Of a stretch of DNA of 64,000 bases, positions 1-8,209 are shown in pieces. The DNA is from Salegentibacter flavus (GTDB lineage Bacteria > Bacteroidota > Bacteroidia > Flavobacteriales > Flavobacteriaceae): the NCBI RefSeq assembly GCF_900115145.1, contig NZ_FOVL01000010.1, forward strand, positions 62,001 to 126,000. Direction: 5' to 3'. Below the pieces are notes generated by a model. That model did no database searches. It saw only the letters and a list, made by a program, of their open reading frames with translations, and was not told the DNA's origin. Position 1 is the first letter of the stretch, and each line of letters starts with the position of its first letter. The position numbers and the translations under genes are program-made.

Positions 1-2
1 AC

Positions 3-1052
3 GGATACGATAAAAAATCCAACAGGATCTTTTACCAGAGCACCGAGAATGGAAGTGTAAATCGTGATGTTTACTCGATAAAACCAAACGGCAAGGGGAA
101 AACCCGTTTAACCGACAAAACCGGGATGAACAGCGCCGATTTCAGTGCAGACTACACCTATTTTATCAATTCCTTTACAAATACTGAAACCCCATACGAA
201 TATACCCTTCACAATGCCAAAAATGGCAGGCTGGTAAGGAAGATCAAGGATAATTCGGCCTTACTGGAAAAAGAAGAAGCTTATAATTTTTCGCCAAAAG
301 AATTGAGCACCATTGAGGTGAACGGCAACGAACTCAATATGTGGATGATCAAACCTTCAGATTTTGATCCCAATAAGGAATATCCATTACTGATGTTCCA
401 GTATTCAGGGCCGGGATCACAGTCGGTTTCAAATTCTTATTTCGGGACTAATGATTACTGGTATCAGCTTCTTGCAGATAAGGGTTATATCATAGCGACC
501 GTAGACGGAAGAGGAACAGGCCTTAAAGGCGCCGATTTTAAAAAGGTAACTCAAAAAGAACTTGGGAAATACGAAGTGGAAGACCAGATAGAAGCTGCCA
601 GAGTTTTAGGTGCCAGAGAATATATCGATGAAGATCGTATAGGTATCTGGGGTTGGAGTTACGGTGGGTTTATGTCTTCTAACGCTATCTTGAAAGGTAA
701 TGATGTGTTTTCGCTGGCTATCGCTGTTGCTCCGGTTACAAGCTGGAGATTCTACGATACTATTTATACCGAAAGATATATGACGACTCCACAGGAGAAT
801 CCATCGGGATATGATGAGAATTCTCCGATAAATCATGTGGAGAAACTTAAAGGTGATTATTTATTGATCCATGGGGGAGGAGATGATAATGTGCATCTTC
901 AAAATACCATGCGTATGGTAGAGGCTCTAATTCAGGCAAACAAACAATTTGACTGGGCCATCTATCCTGATAAAAATCACGGAATCTATGGAGGGAATAC
1001 CAGACGTCACCTTTATACTAAAATGACCAATTTTATCACTGAAAATCTTTAA
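3..1052 (+). CDS. S9 family dipeptidyl peptidase IV-like protease, 5' truncated by window edge
   Basis: This is the C-terminal part of a prolyl oligopeptidase-family serine protease that removes dipeptides from peptide N-termini, usually in the periplasm or on the envelope. The reading frame is open to the window edge, so the Met codon at 126 is internal; the first ~110 residues look like the last blades of the DPP IV beta-propeller. The alpha/beta-hydrolase domain follows, with the nucleophile in GWSYGG (Ser codon at 657), the acid in GGGDDNVH (Asp codon at 892) and the catalytic His in KNHGIYGG (codon at 978). The downstream peptide transporter, 15 bp away, suggests joint peptide utilisation. 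Family assignment is secure; exact specificity is inferred. Confidence 0.93.
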   Translation, partial: GYDKKSNRIFYQSTENGSVNRDVYSIKPNGKGKTRLTDKTGMNSADFSADYTYFINSFTNTETPYEYTLHNAKNGRLVRKIKDNSALLEKEEAYNFSPKELSTIEVNGNELNMWMIKPSDFDPNKEYPLLMFQYSGPGSQSVSNSYFGTNDYWYQLLADKGYIIATVDGRGTGLKGADFKKVTQKELGKYEVEDQIEAARVLGAREYIDEDRIGIWGWSYGGFMSSNAILKGNDVFSLAIAVAPVTSWRFYDTIYTERYMTTPQENPSGYDENSPINHVEKLKGDYLLIHGGGDDNVHLQNTMRMVEALIQANKQFDWAIYPDKNHGIYGGNTRRHLYTKMTNFITENL

Positions 1053-1067
1053 ACCAAATCTAAGTTA

Positions 1068-2639
1068 ATGGCTACTACGACAACACCAGCGCCTCAAAAG
1101 GAATTATTTGGGCATCCAATGGGGCTTTATATCCTGTTTTTTACTGAAATGTGGGAGCGTTTTTCCTATTATGGGATGCGCGCCATCCTGGTTTTATATC
1201 TGGTAAGTGCAACTACCGATGGAAATGCCGGTCTTGGCTGGACCCAGGGAGAGGCTCTTGCTCTTTACGGGTGGTATACTATGCTTGTCTATATAGTCTC
1301 TATCCCCGGCGGTATAATCGCCGATAAGCTTTTGGGACAGAAAAAAACCGTACTCTGGGGTGGAATAATCCTGGTTGCAGGACATACTATTCTTGCCGTT
1401 GAAGAAATGTGGGCATTTTACACTGGTTTAGGTCTTATCATAGCAGGTGTTGGAATGCTTAAACCCAATATCTCTACCATGGTAGGTGGGCTTTACAAGC
1501 CTGGAGATATAAGAAGAGATAAAGGATTTACCATTTTTTATATAGGAATTAACCTGGGAGCATTTCTTTCGAGTTTGCTCGTTGGATACGTTGGTGAACA
1601 AATTGGCTGGCATTACGGCTTCGGTCTTGCCGGAATCGCTATGGCTCTTGGTTTGATAGTGTATCTATGGGGGCAAAAATACCTTGTAAATGTGGGTAAT
1701 CTCTTATCAAAAGCCGAAAGGGATGAAGGAGCTTCTCTTTCCGGACTTTTTTCAGATTTGTTCCAGTCACCAATTCAATTGGTTGTTACCTCGGTATTAA
1801 TGATCGTATCATTATATGTGCTGGTATTCGAATCCTGGGCTTATGGTTTGTTATTTATCTTCCTTACTCTGGTTACCGCGATGATGCTTATGGTTTATAA
1901 GGATCTAACCACTCAGGTCATGAAGGATCGCTACGTTGTAATGCTCTTATCTTTTATTTTGGTAATTGTCTTCTGGGGTGCTTTTGAGCAAGCAGGAGGA
2001 TTGATGAATATTTATGCACTGGATAAAACGAATAGGGCCCTTCCATTTACGCTGCCGGGTATTGGGAATGAGGTTCCTGCATCCTGGTTCCAGTCATTAA
2101 ACGCATTATTTATTATCACTTTTGGTGTGTTGGTAGCTAATTTCTGGGCGAAACGAAAACTAAAGAATAAAGAAGCCTCTTCAATATTTAAAATGGCAAT
2201 AGGGGTTATTATAATGGGCTTAGGATTTGTCTTTATGGCTGCCGCTTCTGTGCAATTCGAAGCCAATGGGTCTTCAGCGATGTACTGGTTAGTGCTTGCG
2301 TATCTTTTCCATACAATTGGAGAACTAAGTAGCTCCCCGGTTGCATTATCTTTCATTACCAAACTGGCACCTATGAAATACGCTTCCTTAATGATGGGAG
2401 TCTATTTTGCAGCTACCGGGCTTGGAAATAAAGTGGCTGGAATCCTGGGAGAATTTGCAGCTTCAGCAGGAGATCTTGCAATATTTTCCGGAATCACCAT
2501 ATTTACGGTAACCTTCGCAGTAATTGTGCTTATTATGCTTAAGCCTCTAAAACGCTTAACTCATGGAGTTGAAGATGAAGAGCATGAAATGCTGGAGCAG
2601 GAAAATTATGAGATTGCCGATACAGAGAAAAAGCATTAG
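1068..2639 (+). CDS. POT/PTR family proton-coupled di/tripeptide transporter
   Basis: A 523-residue inner-membrane major facilitator protein that imports di- and tripeptides with protons. The N-terminus carries the POT signature region (FFTEMWERFSYYGMRAIL), containing the ExxERFxYYG motif that couples protons to transport. The rest alternates long hydrophobic helices with short loops, and the soluble C-terminus is acidic. It begins 15 bp after the dipeptidyl peptidase stop codon, so the two are probably co-transcribed and act in sequence: extracytoplasmic dipeptide release, then uptake. A strong terminator follows at 2661. Length matches the family. Confident. Confidence 0.95.
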   Translation: MATTTTPAPQKELFGHPMGLYILFFTEMWERFSYYGMRAILVLYLVSATTDGNAGLGWTQGEALALYGWYTMLVYIVSIPGGIIADKLLGQKKTVLWGGIILVAGHTILAVEEMWAFYTGLGLIIAGVGMLKPNISTMVGGLYKPGDIRRDKGFTIFYIGINLGAFLSSLLVGYVGEQIGWHYGFGLAGIAMALGLIVYLWGQKYLVNVGNLLSKAERDEGASLSGLFSDLFQSPIQLVVTSVLMIVSLYVLVFESWAYGLLFIFLTLVTAMMLMVYKDLTTQVMKDRYVVMLLSFILVIVFWGAFEQAGGLMNIYALDKTNRALPFTLPGIGNEVPASWFQSLNALFIITFGVLVANFWAKRKLKNKEASSIFKMAIGVIIMGLGFVFMAAASVQFEANGSSAMYWLVLAYLFHTIGELSSSPVALSFITKLAPMKYASLMMGVYFAATGLGNKVAGILGEFAASAGDLAIFSGITIFTVTFAVIVLIMLKPLKRLTHGVEDEEHEMLEQENYEIADTEKKH

Positions 2640-2660
2640 GTTAAATGGTTTTATAATAAG

Positions 2661-2693
2661 AAAAACGTTCCTTAAATTTGAGGAACGTTTTTT
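2661..2693 (+). terminator. Rho-independent terminator after the peptide transporter
   Basis: An 11-bp perfect stem (2662-2672 with 2681-2691, core ACGTTCCT/AGGAACGT) and an 8-nt loop run into a T-tract, 20 bp after the transporter stop codon. Confidence 0.85.
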
Positions 2694-2738
2694 GTTAGGA
2701 TAGAGTTGTTGTTCGACTAAAGCCTAAAATATTTCTTT

Positions 2739-3275
2739 ATGCATAAAATTTTTATTCTATTTCTATTGTTCTTTGCAACAAGTTTCCTTCAGGCTCAGGA
2801 GATTAACTGGATGTCTATGAATGAGGCTCTCGAGGCCCAGAAAAAGGAGCCTAAAAAGATATTTATGGATGCCTATACCACCTGGTGTGGTCCTTGTAAG
2901 ATGCTTGATAGGAATACTTTTTCTAATGAGGATGTGATTGCATATGTAAATGATAATTATTACGCCGTAAAATTTAATGCCGAAGGGGATGAAGAAGTTA
3001 ATTTCGGGGACAAGGAATTCACCAATCCTAATTTTGACCCCAATAAAAAAGGTCGGAATACAACGCATCAGTTTACGGCAGCCCTTGGAGTAAGAGGTTA
3101 TCCTACCCTTGTGTTCTTTGATGAAGAAGCAAACTTAATAGCACCAATAACGGGTTACCGAACTCCACAACAATTGGAGATCTATTTAAAATTATTCGGT
3201 ACCGATGAATATAAAAAAATGACAACAAAGAAAGCTTTTGCTGAGTATCAGGAAAGCTTTGAAGGCACTTTTTAG
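2739..3275 (+). CDS. Secreted thioredoxin-like protein
   Basis: A 178-residue protein with a short basic start, a hydrophobic signal segment (about residues 3-19) ending near LQAQ, and a thioredoxin fold with the active-site motif WCGPCK at about residues 47-52. A cis-proline segment (GYPTLVFFD) follows about 75 residues later. It probably acts as a periplasmic thiol-disulfide oxidoreductase; the partner is unknown. It is a single-gene unit after a terminator, and its stop codon directly abuts the stop codon of the convergent comEC gene, with no recognisable terminator between. Family firm, role inferred. Confidence 0.88.
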   Translation: MHKIFILFLLFFATSFLQAQEINWMSMNEALEAQKKEPKKIFMDAYTTWCGPCKMLDRNTFSNEDVIAYVNDNYYAVKFNAEGDEEVNFGDKEFTNPNFDPNKKGRNTTHQFTAALGVRGYPTLVFFDEEANLIAPITGYRTPQQLEIYLKLFGTDEYKKMTTKKAFAEYQESFEGTF

Positions 3276-5348
3276 TTAAAGTTTAAGTGTTAGTTGATAT
3301 AGAGCCTTAGGTTCTGTAAAAATGCGGAAAGCTCCCTTTCTACCTGTGTGGTGGAAAGGGACTTTTTGTTTTCGGCAGGTTTCTTCCCAACGGGCTACAA
3401 AACTATTGTAATTACTACCATCTGCAATTACCTGAGAGGGATTGACTAAATTTAGTACTCGCTCCAAATTAATTTTGGGAGACTGAGTAATTAAAAGGAG
3501 GTCTGGTTCCAGGTTCGGGATATCATAGATCCCGCTGCTATCTATTATCAGAAGGTTTTTGTCTCTAATCCTCAAGACATTTTTAATGGTGTCGGTTTCT
3601 GTTTCTGTGATGTTTTTTCCGGTTTTATAATCGCTTATAATTCTTTGTGCCGCAGCAAGACTGTCCGGATTATGATAGAGTTGCAAATTCCTGTTTTGGT
3701 ATAAGCCTATTAGATTGTTCCTGCTTTTATGAAAAATAACAGCTTCTTCAGAAAAATGCTTTTGTTTTTCATAAATACTGCTTAGTTGAAAACTGATTAT
3801 TCCCAAAAACAAAAAAACGAATGTCCTGTAGGTTTTTTGAATTAGCAGATAGAACAAGGCCAGGATTATAAAATAGGCTGTAATACTTTGAAGTATAGAA
3901 AAGGAAATCTCGTTAAAGAGAAAATCTTCCTGTACCGCTACCCAACCAATAAATTGGTTCATATAACTGATAAGCTGGCCATAGATCTCCGCTAATTGAT
4001 CTGGTAAAAAATTTAATAAGCTCAACAGGATTACTAAAATTCCTAAGCCCAGGATAATTCCCAATGCCGGAAGGATCACCAGGTTTGATAGAAAGAATAA
4101 GGCAGGGAATTGATGAAAATAGAACAAACTTAATGGTAGAACTCCGAGTTGTGCTGCGACACTAACAGTCAGTAAACCCCACATATATTTTATCAGCTTA
4201 AATTTAGGCCTTATCAGCCGATAGAGAAAAGGCTGAAAAGCCACAATACTGAAAACGGCCAGATAACTTAACTGAAAGCCTACTTGGAAAATGAAATAAG
4301 GATTTATCAGCAGTAAAACGAAAAGCGAAATAAACAGACTATTCATCACACTGGTTTTACGTTTAAGTTGCATTCCAACAGCCACAAAAGAGAACATACT
4401 TACAGCCCTAACTACCGAGGGTGAAAGTCCGGCAAGAAGTGCGAAGCCCCATATAAGCAAAAGCAACAGAATGGTTTTTAAAAGTCTTCCGTGTTTTATG
4501 CTTTCCAAGGGTTTTAGTAGAACATTAAGAATAAGTAGAATGATCCCCACGTGTAAACCTGAAACTGCAAGTATATGCACGGCCCCGGCGGCGGCATATT
4601 GATCGTAGATCTTCCTGGAAATATCTCTACGCTGCCCCAGTAATAAGGCCTGGATGATACTTTGTTCTGCTTCAGAAAAACTGGCGGCCTGAAGCTTTTT
4701 TATGATCCGTTCTCTTAGATTTTCTGCGAAACTTATGGGAGATAAACTCTCGTTTATTTTCAGGATTTCTGCAGAATTAATCCGGAGCTGTTTCAGCACT
4801 GCCTGTTTTTCCATATAATTTTTATAGTCAAACTGGTACGGGTTAAGCGGAGAATTGATATCTGATGGGCGGTAGGGGAACAGGAGCACATCGCCTACCT
4901 GGAATTCTGTTGCGTCTTTTTCTGTGCTGAGCAGAAGCTTACCTTCCGTTAATCTTGCTTCCTGGTGCTCTGTTCTGAAGGCTTCTGCTCTAATTATGTA
5001 CCGCTGGTTATATCGTGTAGGTTTTAATTTTTCGGCTATACGGGCCTGGAGCAAAGTTTCTTGGAGATTTACTTTAGCTTTAATATAGTGAAGCGAACGA
5101 TTTCCAGGGACGTGCAGACTAGCCGTTAAGAATCCAAGGATAAAAATAACAAGGAAGACCAGAATTCCGAAGAAAGCATCAGGGAAGATCTGCTTTCTGG
5201 CGCGATAATAAGCCAAAATAAAAACCGGCATCAACAGACTGATTATCCAAAATAGAACCTGTAACGGCATATCCAGGTAAAATCCAGCTATTATTCCCGG
5301 GAGAAAGCTAAGACTTAGTTTTATAAATGTGAAATTCAGAAATCGCAT
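3276..5348 (-). CDS. comEC: ComEC/Rec2 family DNA-uptake channel protein
   Basis: A 690-residue polytopic membrane protein. The first ~60 residues hold N-terminal helices, followed by a soluble DUF4131-like/OB region, then the Competence domain (about residues 230-500) with the typical AVSGLHVGI segment. In naturally transformable bacteria ComEC carries single-stranded DNA across the inner membrane. The C-terminal region (about residues 530-690) sits where other ComEC proteins have a metallo-beta-lactamase domain, but I see no HxHxDH metal site, so that domain looks degenerate. It ends the surE-lpxB-C40 peptidase leftward run. The family is clear; competence in this organism is not shown. Confidence 0.9.
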   Translation of the reverse strand: MRFLNFTFIKLSLSFLPGIIAGFYLDMPLQVLFWIISLLMPVFILAYYRARKQIFPDAFFGILVFLVIFILGFLTASLHVPGNRSLHYIKAKVNLQETLLQARIAEKLKPTRYNQRYIIRAEAFRTEHQEARLTEGKLLLSTEKDATEFQVGDVLLFPYRPSDINSPLNPYQFDYKNYMEKQAVLKQLRINSAEILKINESLSPISFAENLRERIIKKLQAASFSEAEQSIIQALLLGQRRDISRKIYDQYAAAGAVHILAVSGLHVGIILLILNVLLKPLESIKHGRLLKTILLLLLIWGFALLAGLSPSVVRAVSMFSFVAVGMQLKRKTSVMNSLFISLFVLLLINPYFIFQVGFQLSYLAVFSIVAFQPFLYRLIRPKFKLIKYMWGLLTVSVAAQLGVLPLSLFYFHQFPALFFLSNLVILPALGIILGLGILVILLSLLNFLPDQLAEIYGQLISYMNQFIGWVAVQEDFLFNEISFSILQSITAYFIILALFYLLIQKTYRTFVFLFLGIISFQLSSIYEKQKHFSEEAVIFHKSRNNLIGLYQNRNLQLYHNPDSLAAAQRIISDYKTGKNITETETDTIKNVLRIRDKNLLIIDSSGIYDIPNLEPDLLLITQSPKINLERVLNLVNPSQVIADGSNYNSFVARWEETCRKQKVPFHHTGRKGAFRIFTEPKALYQLTLKL

Positions 5349-5400
5349 CGCTTAATTTAAAGTGCGATCTGGGGAAAAGACTAAGGAAGATATGAAAAAT

Positions 5401-5907
5401 TTATAAAACCCGGCGTGCCATCACAAAATTGCTTTTCCAGTAATTGTCTTCCAGAGAAGAAATAATCACTCCCCGTGATGTAGAAGAATGAATAAACCGG
5501 ATCTCATCTGCCACTTCTACTACAAGGCCAACGTGGTTGATAACCTTTCTTTTTTTGTTGGTTTCGAAGAATAGTAGATCCCCGGGCGATACATCTTTGA
5601 GGTAAAGCCTTTTGCCTTTAAGGGAAAGATCGCGTGAGGTGCGGGGCATAGCGATGTCCTCTTTGAGAAATGAGGTGTAGATCAGGCCGGAACAATCCAC
5701 GCCTTTTTTAGTGATTCCGCCATATTTGTAACGGGTGCCTTCAAAATCCAGGGCGTGGGAGATAATATTATGTACCTGCTTGTTTGTGGGTTCTATTTGG
5801 GTGCCGTTTTCGGTTTTTGTAATGATAACCTTAGACCGGGAGGAGCCACAGGAGGTAAGGGCCAGGCCCGATATAATTAGAATGATAAATTTTAACCGAA
5901 ATTGCAT
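5401..5907 (-). CDS. NlpC/P60 (C40) cell-wall peptidase lipoprotein
   Basis: A 168-residue lipoprotein with a C40 peptidase domain that would cut peptidoglycan stem peptides. I chose the ATG at 5907, 8 nt after the lpxB stop: it gives a clean lipoprotein signal (MQFRLKF, hydrophobic core, lipobox LTSC), whereas the frame-open start at 5931 would add eight residues and overlap lpxB. The catalytic Cys lies in VDCSGLIY, the His in HVGLVVEV, and the third polar residue in IHSS. Its place after lpxB suits envelope maintenance. Family certain, exact substrate bond not. Confidence 0.92.
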   Translation of the reverse strand: MQFRLKFIILIISGLALTSCGSSRSKVIITKTENGTQIEPTNKQVHNIISHALDFEGTRYKYGGITKKGVDCSGLIYTSFLKEDIAMPRTSRDLSLKGKRLYLKDVSPGDLLFFETNKKRKVINHVGLVVEVADEIRFIHSSTSRGVIISSLEDNYWKSNFVMARRVL

Positions 5908-5914
5908 ATCAGCT

Positions 5915-7027
5915 TTAATTAATCGTATCAAAGATTAGTTGCGCGGTCTTTTGGCTTGCACCTTTGCCACCTAATTTTTGTTCCAGCAGGTAATAGTCTT
6001 CGAAAATCTTATTCCTGTGCTCATCCTTCAGAATTTTGCTAAGTTCTCTTTTTAATGAATTTTTATTGAAGTTTCGTTGGATTAATTCTGTTACTACTTC
6101 GCGTTTCATAATTAAGTTCACCAGGGAAATAAATTCCAAATTTACGATCTGTTTAGCGATATGGTAAGAGATAAAACTTCCCTTATAACAAACCACCTCG
6201 GGTACTTTGAAAAGAGCTGTTTCCAAAGTAGCTGTTCCCGATGTTACTAACGCAGCGTGAGATAGGCTTAGTATTTCATAGGTCTTATCCATTACCAGTT
6301 TAACCTTGTTTTTTTTAAAATACGGCTGGTAAAATTCTTCCTCCTGGCTTGGGGCACCGGCGATAATAAATTGATAATCCGGAAAATCGTTTGTGATACT
6401 CAACATGATTTCCAGCATTTTAGCTATCTCCTGTTTTCGGCTTCCTGGAAGTAATGCAATTATTGGCTTATCATTTAAGTTGTGCTGTTTTTTAAAATTT
6501 GGGGCATCAACAAGTTTTTGGTGAGAGATCGCATCAATTAATGGATGGCCCACAAAGTGAACGGGGAAATTATGTTTCTCTTCATAAAATTCTTTTTCGA
6601 AGGGAAGGATAACATACATCTGGTCGATATCCCTTTTTATTGCTTTGATGCGATTTTCCTTCCAGGCCCAGATTTGCGGGGAAATATAATAATGTGTTCT
6701 AAAACCCTGTGCCTTCGCCCATTTTGCAATACGCATATTAAAGCCCGGATAATCTACAAAGATGATCACATCTGGCTGGTATTTACTTATATCATCTTTA
6801 CAGAAACTTATATTGCGAAGTATGGTTTTTAAATTTCCAAGAACTTCAGCAAAACCCATAAATGCCAACTCGCGGTAATGCATCACCAGTTCTCCTCCTT
6901 GCTGCTGCATTAGATCGCCGCCCCAGAATCGGAATTCGGCCTTAGGATCTGTTTCTTTTAGGGCCTTCATAAGGTTTGAGGCGTGGAGATCGCCTGAAGC
7001 TTCGCCGGCAATGAGGTAGTATTTCAT
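5915..7027 (-). CDS. lpxB: Lipid-A-disaccharide synthase
   Basis: A 370-residue GT19 glycosyltransferase that joins UDP-2,3-diacylglucosamine to lipid X (2,3-diacylglucosamine-1-phosphate) to form the lipid A disaccharide, at the cytoplasmic face of the inner membrane. Diagnostic segments are the N-terminal AGEASGDLHASNLM, the central FVGHPLID, LLPGSRKQEI and the acceptor-side TSGTATLE. Length matches the family. The start abuts the stop of the upstream small membrane protein gene, indicating translational coupling in a surE-lpxB run. Confidence 0.97.
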   Translation of the reverse strand: MKYYLIAGEASGDLHASNLMKALKETDPKAEFRFWGGDLMQQQGGELVMHYRELAFMGFAEVLGNLKTILRNISFCKDDISKYQPDVIIFVDYPGFNMRIAKWAKAQGFRTHYYISPQIWAWKENRIKAIKRDIDQMYVILPFEKEFYEEKHNFPVHFVGHPLIDAISHQKLVDAPNFKKQHNLNDKPIIALLPGSRKQEIAKMLEIMLSITNDFPDYQFIIAGAPSQEEEFYQPYFKKNKVKLVMDKTYEILSLSHAALVTSGTATLETALFKVPEVVCYKGSFISYHIAKQIVNLEFISLVNLIMKREVVTELIQRNFNKNSLKRELSKILKDEHRNKIFEDYYLLEQKLGGKGASQKTAQLIFDTIN

Positions 7028-7309
7028 TTAAAATATTTTTGAAAATGCGATGGCTACGGCCGCTACAATAGTGGCGAGTAATACACCCCTGGCGTGATAA
7101 TGCTGTTTCTTTTTCAGGAAAACAAAAAATGGCAGAAAATTGAGGATGGCTCCCAGGGCGATAATCTTTCCTATATAATCGTTGATGATGGCGTCTTCTA
7201 TTGTGTGGTCTATTCCATATGCTGAAAAAACCAGGATATAGAGAAGAATGCCTCCAATATTAAAGGCCAGCCCAACAAGAAATCCTATAAAAATATTCTG
7301 CTTAATCAT
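7028..7309 (-). CDS. Small membrane protein between surE and lpxB
   Basis: A 93-residue protein with three predicted hydrophobic segments (about residues 5-30, 45-65 and 74-91) separated by a short acidic loop and a basic KKKQHYHARG turn. I recognise no catalytic motif. It overlaps surE by 8 bp and its stop abuts the lpxB start, so it is embedded in the operon and likely translated. An uncharacterised protein in this position seems usual for Flavobacteriaceae. No function is assigned; a link to lipid A or the inner membrane is only contextual. Confidence 0.8.
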   Translation of the reverse strand: MIKQNIFIGFLVGLAFNIGGILLYILVFSAYGIDHTIEDAIINDYIGKIIALGAILNFLPFFVFLKKKQHYHARGVLLATIVAAVAIAFSKIF

Positions 7310-8084
7310 TGAGTTCCCAGTTATTAAGATCGTCCATAAAATGGTGTGCGGTAAGGTCGAATTGAACCGGGACTACCGAAACGAATCCGTTGGCAAGTGC
7401 CCATTCATCTGTGTCTTCACCTTTGTCTTTATTTACAAATCTTCCGCTAAGCCAGTAATAGTCGCGGCCCTGTGGGTTGGTTCTCTTATCAAATTCTTCT
7501 TCCCAGTGAGCATTGGCCTGGCGACACACTTTAATGCCTTTAATTTCTGAAGACTGGAGTTTAGGTAAGTTTACATTCAGAACAACTCCTTTAGGAAGTC
7601 CTTGTTTTAAAACTTTTCGCGTAATCGCTTTCACAAACTTTTTTGAAGGTTCGAAATCGGCGGTAAGCGAATAATCCAGCAGGGAAAAACCGATAGCTGG
7701 AATCCCTTCAATCCCGGCTTCTACCGCTGCACTCATCGTACCTGAGTAAATAACATTAATCGAAGAATTGGAACCGTGGTTGATTCCACTAACACAAAGA
7801 TCGGGTTTGCGATGCAGGATTTCCTGGGTAGCGATCTTTACGCAATCGGCTGGAGTTCCCGAACAACTGAATTCTTTATGTTTATAGTTTTCCTTAATGG
7901 TAACTGGTTCACAAAAAAGGGTATCGCTAATGGTTATGGCATGTCCCATTCCACTTTGCGGACTATCGGGAGCAACAACGATAACATCTCCGAGTTCCTT
8001 CATTACTTCGATTAAAGCCCTGATTCCCGGAGCTGTAATCCCGTCGTCATTGGTCACCAGGATCAATGGTTTTTCTTTATCCAT
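7302..8084 (-). CDS. surE: 5'/3'-nucleotidase SurE
   Basis: A 260-residue cytoplasmic phosphatase that dephosphorylates nucleoside 5'- and 3'-monophosphates with a divalent metal. The N-terminal metal site is TNDDGITAPGI, with further family motifs SGINHGSN and YSGTMSAAVEAG. Length is normal. It is the first gene of the leftward surE-lpxB-comEC run and is divergent from the Prc protease gene, with 125 bp between. Confidence 0.96.
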   Translation of the reverse strand: MDKEKPLILVTNDDGITAPGIRALIEVMKELGDVIVVAPDSPQSGMGHAITISDTLFCEPVTIKENYKHKEFSCSGTPADCVKIATQEILHRKPDLCVSGINHGSNSSINVIYSGTMSAAVEAGIEGIPAIGFSLLDYSLTADFEPSKKFVKAITRKVLKQGLPKGVVLNVNLPKLQSSEIKGIKVCRQANAHWEEEFDKRTNPQGRDYYWLSGRFVNKDKGEDTDEWALANGFVSVVPVQFDLTAHHFMDDLNNWELND

Positions 8085-8209
8085 GCATTTCGAAATTGTT
8101 ATGGCTAAAATAGTGATTTCCTAAGGAATGCCTATCTTAGTAGTTTAACAAATTATTAGTGTCTATGCCGAGTGTTGGCACAATTTTTAATGTATTTTGG
8201 TAAGCCATT

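Noticed and set aside
2012-2362. 116-codon minus-strand frame
   Set aside because: Lies opposite the POT transporter; no recognisable domain and no start signal.
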